A stretch of 41,237 nucleotides of DNA from Magnetaquiglobus sp039908105. Its GTDB lineage: Bacteria; Pseudomonadota; Magnetococcia; Magnetococcales; Magnetaquicoccaceae. Numbering within the stretch: position 1 is the first letter of the stretch; each line of letters begins with the position of its first letter. The notes beneath the pieces were generated by a model, which was not told the DNA's origin, made no database searches, and worked only from the letters and a program-made list of their open reading frames with translations. This document shows positions 25,345 through 33,600 of this stretch, piece by piece. The position numbers were made by a program, and so were the translations under genes. Location of the stretch: positions 1 through 41,237 of the forward strand of contig JAMOBI010000029.1 of NCBI GenBank assembly GCA_039908105.1. Direction: 5' to 3'.

Positions 25345-25600
25345 CAACCTTCTATACCGTAACCATCTTGAGAAGCGTTATTTTCTTGAAATCTGTGTGC
25401 AAGATGCGGGAGTCGTTTCCAAAAGGCGGAAACGACTCCCGCGAAGGCGGCGCGCGGCGCATTTTTCGCAAAAGGCGCGAAAAATGCTTTTTTTGAGGAG
25501 CGCGCTAAAATCTTAAAGTCAAAACCCTGGGAGATGAATCTCCCAGACCCTCTCTTTTTTTTTACCAGTAAAAGCGACACATCCCAAGTTTCTCAATGGT
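25345..25600 (-). repeat. Family A repeat inside the nap operon
   Basis: Inverted copy filling the gap between napA (stop 25601-25603) and napG. Hairpin one (ctgggagatgaatctcccag) and a perfect 15-bp third stem (25406-25420/25428-25442, GCGGGAGTCGTTTCC) are present. The ends are diverged inverted repeats: the low-coordinate end has accgtaaccatcttgagaagcg. Its stems in the napA-napG transcript could act as a terminator, attenuator or 3'-end stabiliser. Confidence 0.8.
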
Positions 25601-28087
25601 TTAAGCTTTTACCACCTTGACCGCACACTTCTTGTAGTCGGTCTCCTTCGAGATCGGACAGGTGGCATCGAGCGTCAGCTTGTTGACCAGACGCGACTCG
25701 TCGAAAAACGGAATATAAACCAATCCCGCCGGCGGACGGTTGCGACCCAGGGTTTCGACGCGCGCCACCACTTCGCCACGCCGGGAGATGATCTTGGCCA
25801 CCATGCCGCGCTTCAGGCCGCGCTTTTCGGCATCATCCGGATGCATGAAGAGTTGGGCATCCGGCACCGCACGATGGAGTTCGGGAACGCGGCGGGTCAT
25901 GGAGCCGGAGTGCCAATGCTCAAGCACGCGACCGGTGGAGAGCCACAGATCGTACTCCCCATCCGGGGCCTCTGCCGGCGGCTGATAGGGCAGCGCGAAG
26001 ATCCACGCCTTGCCGTCCGGCTTGCCGTAAAAACGGACCTTCTCCCCGGCTTTGACATAGGGATCATACCCCTCGCGGAAACGCCACAGGGTCTCCTTGC
26101 CCCCCACCACCGGCCAGCGTAGACCGCGCGCCTTGTGATAGGTGTCGAAATCGGCCAGGTCGTGCGCATGGCCACGTCCGAAGGCGGCATACTCCTCGAA
26201 CAGCCCCTTTTGCGCATAGAATCCGAAATGACGCGACTCGTCGTTGAGCTGATCCTTCTGCAACTCGTCAACCGGGAACTTGTTCACCTGGCTATTGGCA
26301 TAAAGCACGTCGAAAAGGGTCTTGCCGGCAACCTCCGGCTTCTTGGCGATCAGTTCGGCAGGCCACACCTCCTCGACCTTGAACCGCTTGGAGAACTCCA
26401 TCAACTGCCACAGATCGGATTTGGCCTCGCCCGGCGCCTTGATCTGCTGACGCCAGAACTGGGTGCGCCGCTCGGCATTGCCGTAGGCCCCCTCCTTCTC
26501 CACCCACATCGCCGTGGGCAGGATCAGATCCGCTGCCATGGCCGTGACCGTGGGGTAGGGGTCGGAGACCACCACGAAGTTCTTGGGATTGCGATAACCC
26601 GGATACCCCTCTTCGTTCATGTTAGGGGCGGTCTGCATGTTGTTGGTGCACATCACCCAGTAGGCGTTGAGCTTGCCATCCTTGAGCATGCGATGGTGCA
26701 CCACCGCGTGATAACCGGGCTTGTCCGGCAGGGTTCCCTCGGGCAAAAGCCAGAGCTTTTCGGTCAGGTCGCGGTGCTCCTTCTTCATCACCACCATGTC
26801 GGCGGGCAGACGGTGCGAGAAGGTGCCCACCTCGCGCGCCGTGCCGCAGGCCGAAGGCTGACCGGTGAGCGAGAAGGGCGAGTTGCCCGGCTCGGCGATC
26901 TTGCCGGTCAGAAGGTGCATGTTGTAAATCATGTTGTTCATCCAGGTGCCGCGGGTGTGTTGATTGACACCCATGGTCCAGAGTGACATCACTTTCAACT
27001 TTGGATCGGCATACATCTCGGCCAAGGCTTCGAGATCCTTTTTCGCCACTCCGGTCAGCTGGCTGGTCATCTCTGCGCTGTACTCGGCCACAAAGGCTTT
27101 GAAATCATCGAAGGTGATCGGCGAAGAGACGTTGGGATCCTTGGCATCGGCGGCATCCTTCTCCAGGCCGTGGGTGGGACGCAGGCCATAACCGATGTTG
27201 GTCACCCCCTTGTGGAAGGCGACGTGATTCTTGACGAACTCCTCGTTGACCTTGCCGCTCTGGATGATGTGGTTGGCGATGTAATTGGCAATCGCCAGAT
27301 CGGTCTGCGGCTTGAAGATCAGACCCATGTCGGCCAGATCGAAGCTGCGGTGCTGGTATGTCGAGAGCACCACCACCTTGGCGTTGGGATTGCTCAACCG
27401 GGTGTTGGCCAGACGCGACCAGAGGATTGGATGCATCTCCGCCATGTTGGAGCCCCACAGCACGAAGACATCGGCGTGCTCCAGATCGTCGTAGCAGCCC
27501 ATGGGCTCGTCGATGCCGAAGGTGCGCATGAAACCGGCCACAGCCGAGGCCATGCAGTGACGGGCATTCGGATCGATGTTGTTGGAGCGGAAGCCGGCCT
27601 TGAACAGCTTGACCGCAGCCACCCCTTCCCAGATGGTCCACTGACCAGAGCCGAACATCCCCACGGTGGTGGGACCGCCCTCTTTGAGCGCGGCCTTGTA
27701 CTTGGCGGCCATGATGTCGAACGCTTCGTCCCAGGAGACCGGGGTGAAGTCGCCGTTCTTGTCGTATTTGCCGTCTTTTTTGCGCAACAGCGGGGTGGTG
27801 AGGCGATCGGCCCCGTAGGGGATCTTGGAGAGGAAATACCCTTTGATGCAGTTGAGACCCTTGTTGACCGGTGCATCCGGATCGCCCTGGGTGGCCACGA
27901 TGCGGCCATCCTTGACGCCCACCAGCACGCTGCACCCGGTGCCGCAGTAACGGCAGGGCGCCTTGTCCCAACGGATGTCGCCCTCGTCGCTCTGGGCCTG
28001 GGCCAGGTCGGGCAGGCTCATGCCGGCAGCCGCAGCCGCGGCGGCAATGGCGTTGGCCTTGATGAATTCGCGTCGGGTTACTTTCAC
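25601..28087 (-). CDS. napA: Periplasmic nitrate reductase catalytic subunit NapA
   Basis: 828 residues, full length. GTG start at 28087 with AAGGAG eight bases upstream. Tat signal with Arg5-Arg6 (VTRREFIK) and an Ala-rich h-region ending near AQA (29-31). The N-terminal [4Fe-4S] site uses Cys45, Cys48, Cys52 and Cys80 (CRYCGTGC ... GLNC). The Mo ligand Cys is in NARHCMASAVAGFMRTFG. SPFSLTGQPSACGTAREVG and the C-terminal MGD-binding domain (HWHSGSMTRRVPEL) are typical. It reduces nitrate to nitrite in the periplasm. Confidence 0.98.
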   Translation of the reverse strand: MKVTRREFIKANAIAAAAAAAGMSLPDLAQAQSDEGDIRWDKAPCRYCGTGCSVLVGVKDGRIVATQGDPDAPVNKGLNCIKGYFLSKIPYGADRLTTPLLRKKDGKYDKNGDFTPVSWDEAFDIMAAKYKAALKEGGPTTVGMFGSGQWTIWEGVAAVKLFKAGFRSNNIDPNARHCMASAVAGFMRTFGIDEPMGCYDDLEHADVFVLWGSNMAEMHPILWSRLANTRLSNPNAKVVVLSTYQHRSFDLADMGLIFKPQTDLAIANYIANHIIQSGKVNEEFVKNHVAFHKGVTNIGYGLRPTHGLEKDAADAKDPNVSSPITFDDFKAFVAEYSAEMTSQLTGVAKKDLEALAEMYADPKLKVMSLWTMGVNQHTRGTWMNNMIYNMHLLTGKIAEPGNSPFSLTGQPSACGTAREVGTFSHRLPADMVVMKKEHRDLTEKLWLLPEGTLPDKPGYHAVVHHRMLKDGKLNAYWVMCTNNMQTAPNMNEEGYPGYRNPKNFVVVSDPYPTVTAMAADLILPTAMWVEKEGAYGNAERRTQFWRQQIKAPGEAKSDLWQLMEFSKRFKVEEVWPAELIAKKPEVAGKTLFDVLYANSQVNKFPVDELQKDQLNDESRHFGFYAQKGLFEEYAAFGRGHAHDLADFDTYHKARGLRWPVVGGKETLWRFREGYDPYVKAGEKVRFYGKPDGKAWIFALPYQPPAEAPDGEYDLWLSTGRVLEHWHSGSMTRRVPELHRAVPDAQLFMHPDDAEKRGLKRGMVAKIISRRGEVVARVETLGRNRPPAGLVYIPFFDESRLVNKLTLDATCPISKETDYKKCAVKVVKA

Positions 28088-28110
28088 GGTGCGGTCTCCT
28101 TGCTCATGCT

Positions 28111-28374
28111 TTAAGGGTCGGAACTCTCTTCGGAGTGCTGATAAATCAAATCGGCGCTCAAAACGCCGTCGAGGTTGCGGATCAAATCAAACTGTTGCAC
28201 CAAAATTTCGGTGCTCCGATCTTCCAGGGTGATCACCATCTTCCCTTGTGCGCTCGTCGCATGGATCGCCGCTCCCGGCAGAGCGGAGATATCTGCCGCG
28301 ACCGCCTGCAACCGCTCTGGCTGAACCAGGATCACAGCGCTTGCCAAGGCAAAGGGGGTGTTGTCACGAGCCAT
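28111..28374 (-). CDS. napD: NapA Tat-signal chaperone NapD
   Basis: 87 residues. Pattern of the NapD family: ASAVILVQPERLQAVAADISALPGAAIHA, then GKMVITLED and a closing DLIRNLDGVLSADLIYQHSE (two betaalphabeta units of a ferredoxin-like fold; quoted motifs are adjacent fragments). It binds the NapA twin-arginine signal and holds back export until cofactor is loaded. First gene of the operon, 23 bases before napA; napE and napF are not seen. Confidence 0.92.
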   Translation of the reverse strand: MARDNTPFALASAVILVQPERLQAVAADISALPGAAIHATSAQGKMVITLEDRSTEILVQQFDLIRNLDGVLSADLIYQHSEESSDP

Positions 28375-28471
28375 CGGGGAACTTTTTTTAAGGGTTTATA
28401 AGTCTGTTGCAACGTATTTTCCACGTTAACATGAATTCAGGTTGAAATACAGTGTTCGTACTGGATATACA

Positions 28472-28485
28472 TTGACATATATCAA
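28472..28485 (-). promoter_or_regulatory. FNR/ANR-type operator upstream of napD
   Basis: TTGACATATATCAA differs from the FNR consensus TTGAT-N4-ATCAA at one position. It lies 98-111 bases before the napD start. If centred at -41.5 (class II activation), transcription would start near 28437 with a poor -10 (TATTTC on the minus strand). Anaerobic control of nap by FNR-type regulators is well known; the exact promoter is inferred. Confidence 0.65.
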
Positions 28486-28515
28486 TTTTTGATAAGTTTT
28501 TGTAGCGAGCGGGCA

Positions 28516-28715
28516 TGTCAGGCGACATGAGAAACTGCCCCCCTGACGACACGAAGAATTGACCCCTTCTCCGGGAATGAGGAGAGATGACATGAACGAA
28601 AGATTCGGTTTCAATCCTTGGAAACGTTAACCAAGAAGGAAACCCAATGTTACAAGCAGATGATGTCCGTGAGATGCTGCGGCTGCGTCGACTTGGTTGG
28701 GGCAAGCGACGCATC
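28516..28715 (+). mobile_element. IS21-family remnant, left end only
   Basis: TGTCAGGCGACATGAGAAAC at 28516 resembles an IS21-family left end, with a second gacgacacgaagaattgacccc segment as the internal repeat, then the start of istA at 28647. The element stops where a family A repeat begins; the rest of istA, istB and the right end are absent from the window. It lies just upstream of the nap regulatory region. Confidence 0.65.
28647..28715 (+). pseudogene. istA transposase fragment (first 23 codons)
   Basis: AAGAAGGA at 28633-28640 precedes an ATG encoding MLQADDVREMLRLRRLGWGK and then RRI, the usual N-terminus of IS21-type IstA with its helix-turn-helix start. At CGACGCATC the sequence turns into the family A repeat (cgcatcccaaaatggg) and the frame ends shortly after. 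The hexamer cgcatc could belong to either side. Confidence 0.65.
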
Positions 28716-28956
28716 CCAAAATGGGTGCGGTTCAGTTTTTATTGGTGAAAAAAAAGAGAGGGTCTGGGAGATTCCTCTCCCAGGGTTTTGCTTTTGACTT
28801 TGGCGTGCTCTTTATAAAGAAGCATTTTTCGTGCCTTTTGCGAAAAATGCGCTGCGCGCCGCCTTTGCGGGAGTCGTTTTTTGTTTTTTGGAAACGACTC
28901 CCGCATCTTGCACGCAGTCTTGCGAAAAAAACTACGCATCCCAAAATGGGTGCGAT
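28710..28956 (+). repeat. Family A repeat abutting the IS21 remnant
   Basis: Near-complete copy with hairpin one (ctgggagattcctctcccag), hairpin two and a third stem of 13 bp (28867-28879/28892-28904, GCGGGAGTCGTTT) with an enlarged loop. cgcatcccaaaatgggtgcg occurs at both ends (about 28710-28729 and 28935-28954) as a direct repeat that is itself nearly palindromic. Together with the IS remnant, nap leader and next fragment it accounts for the gene-free interval 28375-29092. Confidence 0.8.
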
Positions 28957-29078
28957 TTGGCTTCTGGAGTGCCACGGATGGGGGTGAGGGGGTTCTCCCC
29001 CCATCCTGCAAGTTTGGAAACGACGCGCGCATCTTGCAGACGGCCTTTGAGAAAATGACGCTTCTCAAAATGGGTGCG
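28957..29078 (+). repeat. Composite of family B and a family A right end
   Basis: At 28961-29017 there is a family B unit lacking its left arm (ggagtgccacgg, ggggttctcccccc, cctgcaagtttgg). It runs directly into a partial family A right end (ggaaacgacgcgcgcatcttgcag ... cttctcaaaatgggtgcg, adjacent fragments). The junction suggests one family inserted into, or recombined with, the other. The rubredoxin-type gene ends 15 bases later on the minus strand. Confidence 0.65.
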
Positions 29079-29092
29079 CTATCGTGCGACGC

Positions 29093-29521
29093 TCAATCCC
29101 GGTCGAGCACGAACTGCTCTTTGCTGCTGTCGCAATCCGGGCACTCCCACTCATCCGGCAGATCCTGGAAGCTGGTCGATGCCGGGATTTTCAATCGTGG
29201 CAATCCGATGCGCTCGTCGAAGAGGAAGTTGCAGACCTGGCAGCGCCATTTGCGCATGCCGGGCTGTTTCTTCATCGCCTTGCGCACCAGGTCAACGACC
29301 TGGTTACGCAGTGCGGTGTATTGTTGTGGGGCTGCGGCCTCGATGGCCTTCAAGCTGGATTTGTAGTCGGCGGTGAGGCGCTGGGACTCCTGGATCAGGG
29401 CTTCGGCTTCGGGGGAGCGGATCTTGTTGGCCAGCAGCGCGGCAGCACGGGGTGTGGCCAGGGAGGATTGCAAGCCAAGATCAACGGCACGGGCAACAAG
29501 GGTTTCGAGAGAGGTTGTCAT
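29093..29521 (-). CDS. Rubredoxin-domain protein with helical N-terminal domain
   Basis: 142 residues. The C-terminal ~50 residues are a rubredoxin-type Fe(Cys)4 site: Cys94 and Cys97 in WRCQVCNFLFDE, and Cys127 and Cys130 in EWECPDCDSSKEQF, the second pair matching the rubredoxin CPDC knuckle. Residues 1-85 are predicted mostly helical (ETLVARAVDLGLQSSLATPR, then AALLANKI) and I do not recognise them. No signal peptide, so cytoplasmic. A one-electron carrier role is likely, with unknown partner. No obvious Shine-Dalgarno; it stands alone between repeats and a broken gene. Confidence 0.8.
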   Translation of the reverse strand: MTTSLETLVARAVDLGLQSSLATPRAAALLANKIRSPEAEALIQESQRLTADYKSSLKAIEAAAPQQYTALRNQVVDLVRKAMKKQPGMRKWRCQVCNFLFDERIGLPRLKIPASTSFQDLPDEWECPDCDSSKEQFVLDRD

Positions 29522-29768
29522 GGTGACGGCGGCTCAAGGTGATGGGCGATGGATGCTGAGGTTGGGTGTGGAGATCGGCTCTGGATGGAGCGTGCGCAGC
29601 GGTTGGAACCGATGCGTGCTCGTTTAATGAGGAGGATTTCAAGCAAGAGATGGGCCAGAAAATGATCAACAGGCGGCTTTAAAGAGTCGGTGAAACGGGC
29701 CCAAAGCGTGCCCGCGCGTGGTGAAATGGGTGCCCGCGCGCGGCAGGTGGCGTTGAATCGCGGCGGGA

Positions 29769-30642
29769 TCAGTGAAAGAGTTCGGTCAACGATTCACTCT
29801 TGAGACTGTTTTTCAGCCAAGTTTCCAGGGTATCCAGTTCGGCTTCGGCCAACCGTTGTCCGACCCAATCCGGCAGAGGTCCGAAGCGTTCGCGCAACAA
29901 GAGGGTGAGCGTGCGTTGCACCCCTTCCCGCACACCCTGGAAAATTCCCTCCTTGCGTCCCTCCTTGAGCCCTTCCGTACGCCCCTTATGTTCGCCTTCC
30001 AGCTCTCCGCGCAGGAAGATATCCCGCAGGAATTCGTTTTCCATCACATCGATGGTAATGGCCATCGTATCGATCTCCTCCTTGATTTGACAGACCAGGC
30101 GTCGCAGCCCGGACAGGATCATCAATTTTTTCAGCGCATCGGCCCTGGGTTTTGTGGGGAGTCGGGCGATGCGGGACAAGAGTGCGCGAATGGTCTCCTG
30201 TTCATTTTCCATACCGCACAGGATGGCCAGCAGATTTTCTTCCAGCGAGTCGCTGGACAGGATGGCGCGGCAGTCGATCTCCCGGATGTCGACCAGGCGG
30301 TAGGAGAACCGGAAGGTCGGTTCTTCGCTGCTGGTTGGAAAAGTCGCGGCACCGGGACCGACGAACAAGACGATCTGCGTCAAGTGCGCATCGGGATGCT
30401 CCTGCCGTATCATACCAAAATACTCGACCATGCGCCACACCATGGTTCTGTCCACATCGCTTTGCAGCTCCATGTGAAGCTAAAGAGCCATCCTTGAGCC
30501 TCACCAGCAGATCCGGCACCCGTTTTCGGACCGAGGCAAATTCGCACGGCAGCCGTTCGCTGGCCTGTTGACCCACGAGCAGGGTGAAGAGCGTCTGGGG
30601 CAGGGTTTGGAACAGCTCCTTCAAGGTGGTGTCATAGCGCAT
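29769..30642 (-). pseudogene. Frameshifted Rpn-family (PD-(D/E)XK) nuclease gene
   Basis: Two overlapping frames together form one Rpn/YhgA-type protein. The first, from ATG 30642, encodes MRYDTTLKELFQTLPQTLF through VPDLLVRLKDGSL; the second continues HMELQSDVDRTMVWRMVEYF to the stop at 29769. One extra base near 30478-30486 (gctt) breaks the frame exactly between the catalytic Asp of PDLLVRL and the ELQ motif. The C-terminus has the family's Glu-Gly-rich stretch (GRTEGLKEGRKEG). The start is three bases after the TPR-CHAT stop. It could be a decayed gene, a sequencing error or phase variation. Confidence 0.75.
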
Positions 30643-30645
30643 GCC

Positions 30646-33600
30646 TTACTCACCGATCATCATGAAGGCTGCCCAGATGTACGGATGGTGCCACTCATTG
30701 GATTCGAGCAGATCCAGTTGCGCCTCGCGCAGTGCCCGGTGGGGGTGCATGCCTTCGCTCAGACGGGCGTAAAGGCTGGTCATCAGGGCCTGCGTGCCCG
30801 CATCGCTGACCTCCCAGAGCGACGCGATCACGGTACGTGCTCCAGCCTCCTGAAAGGCGCGGCGCAGACCGTAGACCCCTTCGCCCTCATGCACCTCCCC
30901 CAGACCGGTTTCGCAGGCCGACAGGACCGCCAGGCGCGTGCCGGTCAGATCGAGATTGAGTACCTCCTGGGCGGTGAGAACGCCATCGTTGTCGGTATCG
31001 ATCTCGCCCAATCGTTTGGCATTGGCGTTGATGCCGGAAAAGGCGAGTCCGGCGCGCAACAGGGGGTTGTCGCCCGGGGGGGGCAGCAGCTGCTCGCCAC
31101 CGCGGATCAGTTTCAACAGGCGTTTCTGGAGGTTCTCATCCGGCTTCAAGAAGAATCCGTGCGTGGCGATATGCAGAATCTCCGGCGGCTTGGGCTGGGT
31201 GAACAGAGAGAGCTCCTGGGCCTGTTGTTTGATCAGGATGGTATTGGCTTTTTTCTTTTCGGAAGCCTGAGTGGCGATCAGACGGCCCTCTTTTTCCGCA
31301 CCGGGCAGGGCCGTGAAGTTCAGCCCGCGCATGCCTGAACCCAGGGCGCGCAGCTCCTGCTTCAGATCGCTGGCGCGTTGTTTGGAGGCGTCGTCAGAAA
31401 GAGCGGTCGAAGTTCTGGTATTGGCCGGTTGACCGTTGTCGTAATCCGGTCCGGCCAGAATCAGATAGTTCCCCTTGGCCTCGGGCAGATTGACTGGTAC
31501 CAGGTCACGGCTCGAGGAGAGCAGGTGCAGATCCGTACTGCGGGTCAGATAATCCCCTTCCGGGTCGACCAGGGCCGGAAACGGCAGGATGTTGAGCAGA
31601 CCGTCCGGAACCACATGAACCTGTTCCCGCTTGCCGATCCGCTCGCGAATCGGCGCCCAGATGCGATCATAGGCCTGACGTCCGATCTTTTTGAGGCTCT
31701 CTTCGTCGGCATCCTCATCCTGGATGATGGTCCGGTACTCGATGATCACTTTCTGGATCCCTTCCGGATCTGGATAGACCACCAGATCGAAGAGGGGCTT
31801 GCCCTGTTCTTTGCGCAGGATGGCGGCCAGCAGACCGGAACGCTCCCCATCCTTGTAAAAAAGAAATTCTGTGAGCGCTGACTGTTCCGGCACATGTTTG
31901 ACCAGATCGTCGATGGTGACGGGCATCACACTCTTTTGGAACCGCTTGCTGGCCTGACCGAGTTCGAGTTGCAACCGTTCCACCTCGCCCTCCAAGGTAT
32001 GGATTTCCTTGAGATGGGAATTGGCGCTTTCCGGGGTTGGACCCGCCAGGGTGAGCGAAGCCAGTTTTTTGCGGGTGGTGGTCAATTTGTCGCTGAGTGT
32101 CTTGAGCTTCGGATCGTTGCCGAGGCGCACGATCTGGCGGATCTCCGAGGTGGTTTTGAGCAGCAATCCCTTGCGACGCAGACCGACCTCCAGTGTCTCG
32201 CGTCCGGCGATGGCCGGGTTCATGCCGGCGAGGATCGACAGATGGGTGTTGAGCTCTGGCGCGTGCAACCGGATATACCCCTCGCGGGCGTTATCCGAGG
32301 TGGCCCAGAGCATGCGGTCGAGAAAATCGGAGCGTCGTACGAACAGCTCCTTGCGCAATTTGAAGGCATCGGGGTGTTTGCCCTTCTCAAGAATCCGTGC
32401 CAGGATCTCGATGGTCTCGAAAAGATACGGATGCAAAGGGCTTAAGACCTTCTCTCCCAGCGCGCGCGCCTGACGGGCCATCTCCTCGGCCTCCTTGGCG
32501 CGGCCCATGTCGTGCAGCAGGCGGCTTGAATCGATCATCGATCGGATCACGTCCGGATGGCGTTCGCCGAATACCTTTTTGCGCAGCTCAAGCGCACGTT
32601 GGAACCGTTTCAAGGCTTCGTCGTGCTCTCCGAGATGGTGCAGCACGCGACCTGAATTGTTGAGCGCCTTGAGCGTGCGGGGGTGTTGCTCGCCCAACGT
32701 GCTGTTCCAACTGTCGAACACCTGTTGGAACAATGGCTTGGCCTTGGCATATTCACGTTTCAACAGATACAGATAAGCCAGATTGTTGACCACGGCTAAC
32801 GTGTCGACATGTTTCTCTCCGAGACGTTTGCGATAAATCGCGATTGCGCTTTGATAGAGTGGTTCAGCTTTATCAAAATTGCCTTGGCTTTCATGCAGCA
32901 GGGCGAGATTGTTCATGGTGGTCAAGGTGGAAGGGCGATCGATGCCGAGTTTGGTTTGGGCCTTTTCCAGCGCCTGACGCAACAGGGGTTCGGCATCGTC
33001 GTAGAGCCCGGCCTCCTCAAGCAGTTGACCCAAATTGTTCATCGCCGTGATCGTGGTGGGATGATCTTCGCCCAGGGATTGGGTGAGGCGACTGAGGGTC
33101 TGTTTCAATCCGCTTTCTGCCTCGGCGAGGTGGCCCTGCTTCTCTTGTATGCTTGCCAATTCTACATTCATCGCCAGGGTGTTCGGGTGGTCGATACCAA
33201 GATTGGCGGTGAGTTGTTTTTGAAGCTTGCGTGCCAGAGTCTCAGCTGCGGACAGCTCCCCCTGATCGGCCAACAGATGCAGCTGGGCGGTGAACGCCTC
33301 GATGGCCAAAGGATCGTGTCCGCTACCGGTCGGCCATTTGGACAATACCGGTTTCAAGTATTCATCGGCCCGTTTCAGCTCGCCCAGACGGCGGTTTGCT
33401 TCGGCGGCGCCAATTCGCATCGGGAGTATGGTGGGGTCATCGACGAGCGTGATCCCATCTGCGATGGTCACGGCTTGCTCGAAGGATTCGCGTGCCTCGG
33501 GAAAAGCTTCGCGAGCCATTTTGAGTTGCGCGAACCGCTCCAGACATTTGGCTGTTTCCAGGTGGTGATACCCGTGGAGGGCGCTGGTGCGCTGACAGCT

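Noticed and set aside
28388..28714. 108-codon minus-strand frame across the nap leader and IS remnant
   Set aside because: It spans the FNR box and the IS end antisense to the istA fragment, with no ribosome site and no recognisable motif.
2813..29078. Family A repeats considered as CRISPR or a CRISPR fragment
   Set aside because: Copies are kilobases apart, about 220-290 bp long with internal hairpins and terminal inverted repeats; there are no regularly spaced short repeats and no cas genes.
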